NCBI GenBank assembly: GCA_000719025.1
Contig: JODP01000002.1
Coordinates: forward strand, 62,001-126,000
DNA length: 64,000 bases
Reading direction: 5' to 3'
From: Kineosporia aurantiaca JCM 3230
Lineage (GTDB): Bacteria; Actinomycetota; Actinomycetes; Actinomycetales; Kineosporiaceae
Shown here: piece by piece, positions 16,949 through 25,716 of the stretch
Numbering within the stretch: position 1 is the first letter of the stretch
Layout: the number at the start of each line of letters is the position of its first letter
Made by a program: the position numbers and the translations under genes
Notes under the pieces: generated by a model
What the model saw: only the letters and a program-made list of their open reading frames with translations
What the model was told of the DNA's origin: nothing
Database searches by the model: none

Positions 16949-18063
16949 TCACCGGCATGGCTCTCGCCGAATATCTGCAGCAGTTCCAGGAACCGCCTGG
17001 GTACCTCAATTTCGCCAGTTTCGGACCGCCTTCACGGGCGGTGGTCGAAGCTCTGACGAGTACGGCCGAGGCCGCCGCAGTGGGCACGCCGGGCCTCCAC
17101 GACCACGACGAACGAGCGCTGGCCGCGGTGGCCCGGCTCACCGGTTTCGACCGCAATGCCGGGCTGCTCACCACGAGCACCTCGGCCGGGCTGCAGCAAC
17201 TGGCGTTCGGGCTGCGGGGCAGCGAGGTCCTGGTCAGCCGGGACGAGTTCCCTTCCAACCTGTATCCGTGGTGGCGGGCCCAGGACCTGGGGCTGCTGAA
17301 GGTACGAGAAATCCAGGGTCCTGAGGGCCTGCTGGCGATGACCCCCGAAACCATTGCCGACGCAATCACGCCCAGTACCAGCGTCATTGCTTTGAGCGCA
17401 GTCGATTTCCGCAGCGGGTACCGCGCCGATCTTTCAGGCATCCGCGAGGTGATCGGCGACCGGCTGCTGATCGTCGACGGCATCCAAGGTTTCGGGGTCG
17501 TGGATCAACAATGGACGCTTGCGGACGCTGTCGTCGTCGGCGGACAGAAGTGGTTGCGGGCTGGGTGGGGCACCGGTTTCATGGCGCTCTCCCCGCGCGC
17601 CCTCGAGCGCATTCAGCCCACCCTGGGTGGCTGGACCGGCGTTGAGCAGCCGACCACGTATGACGGCAATGCCCATGCGCTTCTTTCGGGGGCGCAACGG
17701 TTTTCCGTCACTAATGTGTCGCCCTTCACCTCGGCGGCCCTGTGGACGGCCCTGGAGCTGATCGAATCGGCCGGTATCACCGAGCTTTCCAGCCGGATCG
17801 AGGCCTCGGCCCAAGCCCTGGTCTCGAGCCTGGACGACGCCGGAGTTCCGGTTCTCTCGCCCCGGGATCCTTCTCAGCGGGCCGGCATCGTCGTGGCCCA
17901 GGTAGCTCCCGGACAGGCTTCGGCGGCCCGTGACCGGCTGGCCGAGCAGGGACTCACGGTGACGGCCCACGAGCCGGACCGGATCCGGATCAGCGTCCAC
18001 GCGACGACCGCGGCGGACTCGATCGAACGGGTCTGCGCTGCGCTCAGGGTCTGGCGACCGTAA
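16945..18063 (+). CDS. Class V aminotransferase-fold PLP enzyme
   Basis: The 372-residue protein has the class V aminotransferase/cysteine desulfurase-like fold. The PLP lysine is in VVVGGQKWLRAGWGTGF, the cofactor Asp is in LLIVDGIQGFG, and a substrate loop follows with TNVSPFTSAALWTALELI. The exact reaction is not identifiable; isopenicillin epimerase-like and selenocysteine lyase-like members look similar. The start codon overlaps the lldD stop (ATGA at 16945); an alternative ATG lies at 16957. It is the last gene of the rhamnose operon by overlap, but a link with rhamnose is not obvious. Its codon use looks slightly less GC-biased than that of its neighbours. Confidence 0.85.
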   Translation: MITGMALAEYLQQFQEPPGYLNFASFGPPSRAVVEALTSTAEAAAVGTPGLHDHDERALAAVARLTGFDRNAGLLTTSTSAGLQQLAFGLRGSEVLVSRDEFPSNLYPWWRAQDLGLLKVREIQGPEGLLAMTPETIADAITPSTSVIALSAVDFRSGYRADLSGIREVIGDRLLIVDGIQGFGVVDQQWTLADAVVVGGQKWLRAGWGTGFMALSPRALERIQPTLGGWTGVEQPTTYDGNAHALLSGAQRFSVTNVSPFTSAALWTALELIESAGITELSSRIEASAQALVSSLDDAGVPVLSPRDPSQRAGIVVAQVAPGQASAARDRLAEQGLTVTAHEPDRIRISVHATTAADSIERVCAALRVWRP

Positions 18064-18103
18064 AAGAAAAACCTCAGCGGTCGAAGATCAGGCCCGCACG
18101 GAC

Positions 18104-18790
18104 TCAGCCCGTGCGCCGGGTCTTGCCGCTGCCCGCGGGAACCAGTCCGTGGCGGACCGCGGCCATCACCATCTCGGCGCGGTTCCCGGTGCCGAGCTTC
18201 TTGTAGATGTTCTGGATGTGGGTCTTGACCGTGGACGAGCCGATGTAGAGCCGCCGCCCGACCTGGGCCACGGCCAGCCCGTCGAGCAGCAGGTCCAGCA
18301 CCTCCTGCTCCCGAGGAGACAGGTTCGGCCCGGGCGGCGCACTGTTGCGGCGCTGCATGGCCCCGGCCAGGTCGCTGGCGGTGAACGTCTTGGGGCTCGC
18401 CGCGGCGTGCCGGGCGGCGGCCAGGACGTCGTCGGCCGGTGCGTCCTTGCCCACGAACCCGGACGCCCCGGCCTCGAGGGCGGCGAACAGCTGCTGGTCG
18501 CCGGCGTGCATGGTGAGCACCACGATCCCGACCGTGTCGTTCTCGGCCCGGACCTGGGCGGTGAGCTCGAGGCCGTTGCCGTCCGGGAGCTGGATGTCGG
18601 TCACCAGGACGTCCGGCCGCAGCCGCTCGAGCAGATCCAGCGCTCCGCCGACCTGAGCCGACTCCCCCACCACGGCGAAGTCCCCGGACGACTCGAACGC
18701 CCGCCTCAGGCCATTTCTGATCAGCTGATGATCATCCACCAGAACCACCCGGCGACGCGTCAGGACCGATCCGTCCATCCCCCGGCTCAT
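18104..18790 (-). CDS. NarL/FixJ-type response regulator
   Basis: The 228-residue protein has a receiver domain (VVLVDDHQLIRNGL, phosphoacceptor Asp in VLVTDIQLPDGNG, Lys in GFVGKDAP) and a C-terminal LuxR-type helix-turn-helix (LSPREQEVLDLL, STVKTHIQNIYKKLG). The start ATG at 18790 has AAGGAGAGG just upstream, so the longer open frame is not used. No histidine kinase gene is adjacent. The divergent neighbour is a Ser/Thr kinase, which may or may not be functionally linked. Target genes are unknown. Confidence 0.94.
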   Translation of the reverse strand: MSRGMDGSVLTRRRVVLVDDHQLIRNGLRRAFESSGDFAVVGESAQVGGALDLLERLRPDVLVTDIQLPDGNGLELTAQVRAENDTVGIVVLTMHAGDQQLFAALEAGASGFVGKDAPADDVLAAARHAAASPKTFTASDLAGAMQRRNSAPPGPNLSPREQEVLDLLLDGLAVAQVGRRLYIGSSTVKTHIQNIYKKLGTGNRAEMVMAAVRHGLVPAGSGKTRRTG

Positions 18791-19095
18791 GCCTCTCCTT
18801 TTGGTTGGAAAACAGGCCTTTTCGCGCCCCTCCGCGGACGGGCGCGACCCCTGTCCCAACCCTAGGGGTCAGCATCGGATGTACTCTCGGTTTTACGGCT
18901 CCACCGTTCGGCGGAACGAGCAGCTCCGGCCGGTGAGCGGCCCCCGGCCCGGTGAGTTGGCAATCCGGCAGGTGCCGTGCCAGGTTTGTGCTGTTCACCC
19001 GTTCTCGGCGGCGGGCCGTTCGATGCGGTCTGCTCGTCCCGACGGGCGGGCACCGGTGGAGCAGACGGCACAGAACGCGAGATGAGGGCCGCATT
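18791..19095. other. Divergent promoter region between response regulator and kinase
   Basis: The 305 bases contain a direct repeat CCGGTGAG at 18930-18937 and 18949-18956 (19 bp apart, near two helical turns), which could be a regulator binding site. No RNA gene or gene-like frame with plausible composition was seen. Confidence 0.35.
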
Positions 19096-22000
19096 GTGAG
19101 TGGGCCCGAGTCCCATCGCGAGGTCGGCGGCGACCAGCTCCTGGCCGGCCGGTACCGGCTGGGTCACCTGATCGGCCGCGGCGGTATGGGCGCGGTCTGG
19201 AACGGGTACGACGAGGTGCTCCAGCGCGAGATCGCGATCAAGGAGCTCACCCCCGCCCCCGGCCTGAACGACGACCAGCGCGAGGACCTGAACCGCTGGA
19301 TGCTGCGCGAGGCCCGGGCCGCCGGCCGGATCGACCACCCCTCGGCCGTCACCATCTACGACGTGTTCGAGCTGGACGGCCGGCCGTGGATCGTGATGCG
19401 CCTGCTGAACGGCCGGACCATGGCCGAGATCATCAACGTGGACGGCCCGATGCCGGTCGAGGCCGTCGTCGACATCGGCCTGGACCTGCTCGGCGCCCTG
19501 GCCGCCGCCCATCGGGCCGGCGTCCTGCACCGCGACGTCAAGCCCGCCAACATCATCGTGGACAACGGCCGCGCGGTGCTCACCGACTTCGGCATCGCCA
19601 GCGTGGACGACGAGAGCACGCTGACCACCACCGGCATGATCGTCGGCTCCCCCAGCTACATCTCCCCCGAGCGCGCCCACGGCGAGCGCCCCGGCCCCCC
19701 GGCCGACGTCTGGTCACTCGGCGCCACCATGTTCACCGCGATCGAGGGCACACCCCCCTTCCGCCGCAAGACCCAGCTGCTCACCCTCACCGCGATCGTC
19801 AACGAGGACACCCCGCTCGCCGTCCACGCCGGCCCCCTGGCCGCGGTCATCTCCGACATGCTGATCAAGGACCCGCGCCAGCGCCCCACCGTCTGGCGCT
19901 GCCAGCAGCTCCTGCGCCAGGTCCGGATGGAACTCAACCGCTCGGCCCGGGCGGCGGAGGCGGCCCGCGCTGCTCAGGCAGCCAAGGCGGCCAAGCTCGA
20001 ACAGGCGGCCCGCGCGGCGGAGGCGGCCGAGGCCGCCCGGGTGGCCCGGGCCGAACAGGCAGCCGCACGCGCCGCCGAGGCGGCCAAGGCGGAGGAAGCG
20101 GCTCAGGCCGCCAAGGCTGCCCAGGCGGTCAAGGCCGCTGCGGCTGCTGCAGCTGCTGAGAAGGCGCGGGCGGCCAAGGCCAAGGCTGATCAAGCGGCTG
20201 AGGCTGCCAAGACTGCTCGGGCCGTCAAGGCGGCTGAGGCCGCTGAGAAGGCTCGCGTGGCTAAGGCAGAGGCGGCCCGAGCGGCTGAGGCTGCTCGGGC
20301 GGAACAGGTGGCCAAGGCCGAGGAAGCGGCCCGGGCCACCGAAGCCGCCGAAAAGGCTCGCGCGGCTCAGGCCGAGAAGGCTCGCGCAGCTGAGGCCGAC
20401 AAGGCTCGGAAGGCTGAGGCCGACAAGGCCGCTGAAGAGCTGGCCGCGGCCGAAGCCGCGAGCGCTGAGGCAGTAGCGGCTCCTGGGTCAGTAACCGAGA
20501 CTGACGCCGAGCCATCAGCTCCCCATGTTGAGGGCGCTGTTGCCGAGGCGATCGTGGCGGGAACGTCAGCCTCCGAGGACCACGCTCCGACCGAGGCCGA
20601 CGAGACTGGCTCGGACGGAGAGTCCGCCAAGGAGCCTTCCGAGGCCGCAGCGAGCCCGGACAGTATTGCGGTAACCAACGAAGACGACCCGGAACCGGCT
20701 CCGCCAGCGGAGACCGAATCGGCCGACCTCTCGCTCGCGCAGGAGAACGACCAGGCCGGTTCAGACGTTGAGGAAGGCTCTGCCGACGAACCCGGCAACG
20801 AGTCAGCCAACCACGCCACCCCCGTCACCACGGCGGACCAGGAAAGCGCCGACAACAAGGCGACCCCTGCCAAGCCCGACGAGGAACCGGCGGCCAGCAA
20901 CGACGCGCCCGGACAGACACCCACCACCGAGGCCGACCCCACCACGGCCACCCAAGACGGCTCCACCGCTCAGGGCAGCCTCGCCGAAAGCGCCCCCAAG
21001 CAAGCCTTGGCCGACGAGGCCGACGAGGCCGACGAGGCCGACGAGGCCGACGAGGCCGACGAGGCCGCAACAGGCCGAGACGAATCCGCCAGCGAGGCTG
21101 CCACCGGCAAGGCCACTTCCGAGCAGACGCCCACTAACCTGGACACTTCCGCCTCAGTGACCGAAGAGGGCGCGGAAGCCAGCGGGGCGCCGGTAGTTGA
21201 GGGTGAGCCCACCACAACGGACCGGGCCGAAGGCAGTGACAAGCCCGCCGCCGACAAGGCCGCCCCAAAGCAAGCACCCGTCGCCGAGGCCGGTCTCACC
21301 GCGGCCGGCCTTGACGCTGTCACGAGCAAGGACGCCCCGGGCGCAGACAGCGCTGAGCATGCGACCACCAGCACCGGCGAAGACGAGACCAACAACGACT
21401 CCGCTACCGGCACGAACGCCCAAGAGCCAACTTCTGCTGAAGAGGCCAGCCTCACCTCGGCAGGCCAGGACGACGCCCGCGACATGGGCGCCCCAGAGCG
21501 AGCCTCTGCCGCCGAGGCTGGTCTCACCGCGGCCGGCCTTGACGCTGACACGAGCAAGGATGCCCCGGGCGCAGACAGCGCCGAGCGCACGCCTATAACC
21601 GCCAGCACCGGCGAGGACGAGACCAACAGCGACTCCGCTATCAGCACGCACGCCCAAGAGCCAACGTCTGCTGAAGAGGCCAGCCCTACCGCGGCAGGCC
21701 AGGACGACGACGCGACCGACAAGGGCGCTCCAGAGCGAGCCTCTGCCGCCGAAGCCGCTCTCACCGCAGTCGCGCACGGCGCTGTCACGAGCAAGGACGC
21801 CCCCGGCCCAGACAGCGCCGAGCCTGCACCTGCAACCGCTGGCAAAGACAAGACCAACAACGAACCCGCCACCGGCAAGAACGCCCAAGAGCCAACGTCC
21901 GCCGACGAGGCCAGCACCGCTTCAAACCGGGACGATGCCCCCGACACGGGTACCCCAGAGCAAGCCTCTGCCGGTCTCACCACAGCCGCGCAGGACACAG

Positions 22001-23559
22001 TCACGAGCAAGGATGCGTCGGGCGTAGACAGCGCCGAGCCTGCGCCGGCAACTGCCACCACCGGCGAGGACGAGGCCAACAGCGGCTCCGCCACTGGCAC
22101 TACCGCCCAAAAGCCCAAGTCCGCTGAAGAGGCCAGCACCACCGAGGCAGGTCACGACGATGCCCCCGACAAGGGCGCCCAAAAACAAGCCTCTGCCGCC
22201 GAGGCCGGTCTCACCGCAGCCGGCCTTGACGCTGTCACGAGCAAGGACGCCTCGGGCGCAGACAGCGCCAAGCCTGCGCCTGTAACTGCAAGCACCGGCG
22301 AAGACGAGACCAACAGCGACACCGCTGCCGACACGACCGCCCAAGAGCCAACGTCTGTTGACGAGGCCAGCACCGCGGCGGGCCAGGACGACGACGCCAC
22401 CGACCAGGGCGCCCCGGAGCGAACCTCTGCCGGCCAGGCGGGTCTCACCGCAGCCGCCCAAGACGCAGTTACGAGCAAGGACGCCCCCGGCGCAGAGCAG
22501 GCGCAGGTCGCCGCTGAGAGCGACTCCACCACGGGCGTAGACGGAACCAGGAATGAGCCCGCCAGCGCAGCGGGCGAAGACGTGTCCGGGCCGAACCCCG
22601 CCGCCAGGGAATCGGCACCGAGTAGCCAAAAGAATTCACCCGCAGCCACTTCCGCGACCTTGGCCGCAACGAGCGTCCCTCATCAAAATAAGGATGAGGC
22701 GACCAAGGTGGAGCCAATGGCTCCCGTCACCGCAAGTGCCGCGTCGGGCATCCCTCATTCAAAGGCATCGGCTGCTAAGAAGCTTACGCAGCCGGGGCCG
22801 CCCGACCCGATGAACCGCACCTACGGTCGGGCCGCGCTGGAGACGCCGGCCGGGCGTCGGGTCGTGATTGCGGTCGTGGTTGCCGTTGTGCTGATCGTGG
22901 TTGCGGTGATCGCTCTGCAGCTGCGGCCGGGCGACGACGACAAGGGGCCCGCAGCAGCTTCTCCGAGCCCGAGCCCAACTGCGTCTGCGCAGGGTGGTGG
23001 GGCAGCGAGCTCGCCGAGCACTCCGAAGGCCACTCAGACCAGTAGTGCGCCGGAGACGACGAAGCCGACCAAGAGCGCTACCCCCAGCAAGAGTCCTTCG
23101 AGTAGTAGCGAATCGTCCTCCCTCCCGGAGGGTTTCACGCTAAGAAAGGATTCGACGGGGTTCACGGTGGCGGTTCCGACGTCCTGGACCCGGTCGACGA
23201 AGAACAGCAGTGTCTATTACAGCGATCCGAAGAGTGCCGCTCACCTTCAGGTCGACACCACGACGGAGCCGAAGGCGGACGCGTTGAAGGACTGGGAGGC
23301 GCGGGAGCCTTCGGCGGGGCAGATCTACAGCGGGTACAAGCTGATCAGCCTGAAGCGGGTCACGTACCGCGACTACAACGCGGCCGACTGGGAGTACACC
23401 TGGCAGGTGTCGAGCGGCACCCTGCATGTGCTCAACCGGAATATCCGGGTGAACGACCATCGGGCGTACGCCTTGGTCTGGTCGGTCCCGGCTGAGGACT
23501 GGGACTCCTTGGAGGACGAGTTCAAGGTGGTCACGGAGACTTTCAAGCCCGCCAAGTAG
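19096..23559 (+). CDS. Giant membrane Ser/Thr protein kinase with repetitive linker
   Basis: This 1487-residue protein is about two to three times the usual PknB-type length. The kinase domain (about 18-285) has a Gly-rich loop IGRGGMGAVW, Lys49, HRDVKPAN with Asp147 and DFG at 164-166, so it should be active. Residues about 285-490 are an Ala/Lys/Glu/Arg-rich helical region. Residues about 490-1240 are acidic Thr/Ala/Asp low-complexity sequence with a DEA run and about 5.3 copies of a 72-79-residue repeat. A membrane helix lies at about 1253-1275, followed by a Ser/Thr/Pro linker and a globular extracellular domain at about 1343-1487. The GTG at 19096 directly precedes the kinase. PASTA repeats are absent. 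Its stimulus and substrates are unknown. Confidence 0.93.
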   Translation: MSGPESHREVGGDQLLAGRYRLGHLIGRGGMGAVWNGYDEVLQREIAIKELTPAPGLNDDQREDLNRWMLREARAAGRIDHPSAVTIYDVFELDGRPWIVMRLLNGRTMAEIINVDGPMPVEAVVDIGLDLLGALAAAHRAGVLHRDVKPANIIVDNGRAVLTDFGIASVDDESTLTTTGMIVGSPSYISPERAHGERPGPPADVWSLGATMFTAIEGTPPFRRKTQLLTLTAIVNEDTPLAVHAGPLAAVISDMLIKDPRQRPTVWRCQQLLRQVRMELNRSARAAEAARAAQAAKAAKLEQAARAAEAAEAARVARAEQAAARAAEAAKAEEAAQAAKAAQAVKAAAAAAAAEKARAAKAKADQAAEAAKTARAVKAAEAAEKARVAKAEAARAAEAARAEQVAKAEEAARATEAAEKARAAQAEKARAAEADKARKAEADKAAEELAAAEAASAEAVAAPGSVTETDAEPSAPHVEGAVAEAIVAGTSASEDHAPTEADETGSDGESAKEPSEAAASPDSIAVTNEDDPEPAPPAETESADLSLAQENDQAGSDVEEGSADEPGNESANHATPVTTADQESADNKATPAKPDEEPAASNDAPGQTPTTEADPTTATQDGSTAQGSLAESAPKQALADEADEADEADEADEADEAATGRDESASEAATGKATSEQTPTNLDTSASVTEEGAEASGAPVVEGEPTTTDRAEGSDKPAADKAAPKQAPVAEAGLTAAGLDAVTSKDAPGADSAEHATTSTGEDETNNDSATGTNAQEPTSAEEASLTSAGQDDARDMGAPERASAAEAGLTAAGLDADTSKDAPGADSAERTPITASTGEDETNSDSAISTHAQEPTSAEEASPTAAGQDDDATDKGAPERASAAEAALTAVAHGAVTSKDAPGPDSAEPAPATAGKDKTNNEPATGKNAQEPTSADEASTASNRDDAPDTGTPEQASAGLTTAAQDTVTSKDASGVDSAEPAPATATTGEDEANSGSATGTTAQKPKSAEEASTTEAGHDDAPDKGAQKQASAAEAGLTAAGLDAVTSKDASGADSAKPAPVTASTGEDETNSDTAADTTAQEPTSVDEASTAAGQDDDATDQGAPERTSAGQAGLTAAAQDAVTSKDAPGAEQAQVAAESDSTTGVDGTRNEPASAAGEDVSGPNPAARESAPSSQKNSPAATSATLAATSVPHQNKDEATKVEPMAPVTASAASGIPHSKASAAKKLTQPGPPDPMNRTYGRAALETPAGRRVVIAVVVAVVLIVVAVIALQLRPGDDDKGPAAASPSPSPTASAQGGGAASSPSTPKATQTSSAPETTKPTKSATPSKSPSSSSESSSLPEGFTLRKDSTGFTVAVPTSWTRSTKNSSVYYSDPKSAAHLQVDTTTEPKADALKDWEAREPSAGQIYSGYKLISLKRVTYRDYNAADWEYTWQVSSGTLHVLNRNIRVNDHRAYALVWSVPAEDWDSLEDEFKVVTETFKPAK
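21013..21066 (+). repeat. Six perfect 9-bp repeats in the kinase gene
   Basis: GACGAGGCC is repeated six times without error and encodes six Asp-Glu-Ala triplets in the linker. It is a typical slippage-prone in-frame microsatellite. Confidence 0.93.
21292..22506 (+). repeat. Tandem 216-237 bp repeats in the kinase gene
   Basis: Units start at 21292, 21520, 21757, 21973, 22207 and 22441 (the last is partial). Each encodes a variant of GLTAAGLDAVTSKDAPGADS, then STGEDETNSDSATGT, then AQEPTSAEEAS and a Gln-Asp-Asp segment. Unit length varies in codon multiples, so the frame is kept. Unit 5 is close to unit 1, suggesting recent duplication or gene conversion. Confidence 0.9.
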
Positions 23560-23568
23560 GGTCCGGCG

Positions 23569-24498
23569 TTAGAAGGTCAGCACGATTCGCCCGCGTAGAC
23601 CGCCTGTCTCGACCAGACGATGTGCTTGAGAAGCTTTTTCAGCGGGCATCACCTCGAATACCCGGGGTGTGAGGGCTCCTTCTTCGACGGCTTGACGTAA
23701 CGCGTCCAGCTTCGCCTGCGAGTGGTAGTCGTCGTAGACCCAGGTGGCTTCATACCGAATACCGCGAACAGGTTCCCCTTTCCAGCGGCGGAGTGCGACG
23801 AACACGCCCCCGTCGCGGAGCGCCGGCACGATCTTCTCATTCAGGAGTGCCGTGTCGGCCACTGCGTCCACACCGTCTGGGAATACTTCGCGGATCCGGT
23901 CCGCGAGGTCGTCGCCGCGATCAAGGATGTGGTCAGCGCCCAGGGACCGCACAAGCGCAACGTCTTTGGAGGCCGCGTCGGCGATCACGACGAGGCCCTG
24001 GCGCTTGGCGAGCTGAACGAGATAGTTGCCAAGCGTTCCGGCGGCCCCGGTCACGGCAAGGCTCTGGCCGGGACGCAGTGCCATGAGTTCCAGGGTCTGG
24101 GTTGCGGTCAGCCCGTTCATCGGCAGCGTCGCCGCTTGCTCCAGCGAGGCGCCGGCGGGGATTCGCGCGATGGAATCGTCGGGGGCGATCAGGTACTCGA
24201 CGTACGCGCCGCCGTGCTCGGACATCGGGATGGCCATGGTCATGACCTCGTCCCCGACCTGCCAAACGCTGCCTTCGCCCAGCGCATCGATGACGCCTGC
24301 GGCGTCTGCTCCCGGGACATATGGCGGCCGGGAGTCTCCAACCCCGAGCAAACCGGTGCGGCGCGAGACGTCCGTCGGATTCACCGCGGCCGCCCGTACC
24401 CGGATCCGCACCTCTCCCGGGCCGGGCTCCGGGTCCGGCACCTCATGTACACCGAGCACATCCGGTCCGCCAAATTCGGTGAACCCGATGACCTTCAT
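23569..24498 (-). CDS. Zinc-independent MDR oxidoreductase (quinone reductase-like)
   Basis: The 309-residue protein is a medium-chain dehydrogenase/reductase of the NADPH:quinone oxidoreductase class. Visible parts are the N-terminal catalytic fold (VIGFTEFGGPDVLGVHEVP, RVRAAAVNPTDVSRRTG, YVPGADAAGVIDALG) and the Rossmann motif VTGAAGTLGNYLVQLAK with following cofactor loops. Catalytic zinc ligands are not evident. The ATG overlaps the stop of the SnoaL-like gene (ATGA), so the two form a coupled operon. It probably reduces a quinone or enone using NADPH; the substrate is unknown. Control by the divergent TetR is inferred. Its 3' end faces the kinase gene, nine bases away. Confidence 0.9.
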   Translation of the reverse strand: MKVIGFTEFGGPDVLGVHEVPDPEPGPGEVRIRVRAAAVNPTDVSRRTGLLGVGDSRPPYVPGADAAGVIDALGEGSVWQVGDEVMTMAIPMSEHGGAYVEYLIAPDDSIARIPAGASLEQAATLPMNGLTATQTLELMALRPGQSLAVTGAAGTLGNYLVQLAKRQGLVVIADAASKDVALVRSLGADHILDRGDDLADRIREVFPDGVDAVADTALLNEKIVPALRDGGVFVALRRWKGEPVRGIRYEATWVYDDYHSQAKLDALRQAVEEGALTPRVFEVMPAEKASQAHRLVETGGLRGRIVLTF

Positions 24499-25001
24499 CG
24501 GGCGGCCGAAATCGCGGCGGCCGGAATCGCGGCCGCGGCCGGGTTCCCCACGGACCAGCGTGAGCTCACCCGGTTCCGGCGGACCAGCCATTCGTGATCG
24601 TGGGCGCGCACCAGCTCCGTCTCGAACCGGTTCCCCAGCAGCAGCGCATCCTGGAACTCCAGCGACGGCCCCTGCCCGAGCCGGTGGTGCTGTCCGATCA
24701 GGTAGCAGGTCAACTGGGCAGCGTCGCCCTCTACCCGGACCCGGATGTTGGCCAGCGCATGGAACGTGTCCATCGCCCGCCCGACCGTCGCCATCAGGGT
24801 GCTCACAACGACGTCCCGGCCCACGTACGGCTCGAAGACATGGATGCTGTGATCGATTCCGGTCAGGTCGAACACCGCGTCCTCGGTGAACGCCGACCGC
24901 AGCAGGTCCTCGTTCGCGAAGTCGATGCCCTCGACCATCCGGGTGACCGCGTCCACGATCCCGTCGCGATCGGTGTAGTTCGTCGTCCCGGTCAGATTCA
25001 T
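24495..25001 (-). CDS. SnoaL/NTF2-like protein
   Basis: The 168-residue protein has the NTF2-like cone fold. An N-terminal helix (TDRDGIVDAVTRMVEGIDFANEDLLRS is split across its first helices) is followed by FTEDAVFDLTG and a strand-rich second half with VRVEGDAAQLTCYLIGQHH. Such proteins act as small cyclases, isomerases or binding proteins. The ATG at 25001 has a GGGAG site and comes directly after the long operator palindrome. It is first in a two-gene operon with the MDR oxidoreductase. The longer open frame upstream crosses the operator and is not used. Confidence 0.85.
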   Translation of the reverse strand: MNLTGTTNYTDRDGIVDAVTRMVEGIDFANEDLLRSAFTEDAVFDLTGIDHSIHVFEPYVGRDVVVSTLMATVGRAMDTFHALANIRVRVEGDAAQLTCYLIGQHHRLGQGPSLEFQDALLLGNRFETELVRAHDHEWLVRRNRVSSRWSVGNPAAAAIPAAAISAAR

Positions 25002-25016
25002 CTCGTTCGTCTCCCA

Positions 25017-25052
25017 GTCTTGACCAACGCCAACGTTGGCGTTGGTCAAGAC
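25017..25052. promoter_or_regulatory. 36-bp perfect palindrome, TetR operator
   Basis: The palindrome is perfect over 36 bp and built from repeated half-sites: TTGACCAACG, CCAACG and their complements around a central CAACGTTG. It lies between the divergent SnoaL and tetR starts. A further CAACGTTG core lies at 25077-25084. The nested half-sites could accommodate two TetR dimers. Confidence 0.82.
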
Positions 25053-25103
25053 GCTAACACCGGCTCCGGCCAACCACAACGTTGGCGGCGGTACCCTCCC
25101 CTC

Positions 25104-25703
25104 ATGGCCCGGAACGTGGAGGAGACGCAGGCCCGCCTCCGAGCCGCTGCGTACGTCGAGTTCGCCGAGCACGGCGTCGACGGCACGACCGTGACCCGGA
25201 TCGCCAACCGGGCCGGCATCAACAAGGAACGGCTGTACGCCTACTTCGGCGACAAGGACGCGCTCTTCGACGAGGTACTCACCGAGGCCCTGGAAGAGCT
25301 CTCGCAGGCGGTGGCCCCGGAAGGCCTACGGTTCGAGGACCTGGGCGAGTTCGCCGGGCGCACCTTCGACTACTACGGCGAGCACCCGGAACTGGCCCGC
25401 CTGCTGCAGTGGGAAGGCCTGCGCAATGCTCCCCCGGTGAGCGAGGAGACCCGCCGAACCCATTACGACGTCAAGGTGGCCGCCACGGCGCAGGCCCAGC
25501 GCGACGGCATCATCGACGGCGAGATCGACGCGGGGCACCTGATGTTCATGGTCATCGGCCTGGCGGCCTGGTGGTTCGCCGTACCCCAGATGGCGACCCT
25601 GCTGACCGGTCAGGACGCCGACTCACCGGGAGAACAAGCCCGGCGGCGGGCCTTTGTGGTGGAGGCCGCGCAGCGCCTGGCCGCCCCTCCCTCTGCCGAT
25701 TAG
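25104..25703 (+). CDS. TetR-family transcriptional regulator
   Basis: This 199-residue protein has a TetR helix-turn-helix at about residues 8-55 (ARLRAAAYVEFAEHGVDGTTV, RIANRAGINKERLYAYFGDK). The C-terminal half resembles the TetR_C domains of actinobacterial repressors (LLQWEGLRN, HLMFMVIGLAAWWFAVPQM). It is divergent from the SnoaL-MDR operon. The shared gap contains the long palindrome at 25017-25052, which makes it the likely repressor of that operon and of itself. It converges with the MFS gene, with 13 bases between the stops. Confidence 0.94.
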   Translation: MARNVEETQARLRAAAYVEFAEHGVDGTTVTRIANRAGINKERLYAYFGDKDALFDEVLTEALEELSQAVAPEGLRFEDLGEFAGRTFDYYGEHPELARLLQWEGLRNAPPVSEETRRTHYDVKVAATAQAQRDGIIDGEIDAGHLMFMVIGLAAWWFAVPQMATLLTGQDADSPGEQARRRAFVVEAAQRLAAPPSAD

Positions 25704-25716
25704 GAACGACTCAAGC

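Noticed and set aside
21013..22506. Repeats in the kinase gene considered as a CRISPR-like array
   Set aside because: Units are contiguous, in frame, diverged and translated, with no spacers or cas genes.
24499..25172. Longer N-termini for the MDR (to 24591) and SnoaL (to 25172) genes
   Set aside because: The extensions run through the neighbouring gene or the operator palindrome and lack homology; the ATGA overlap start and the start with GGGAG fit better.
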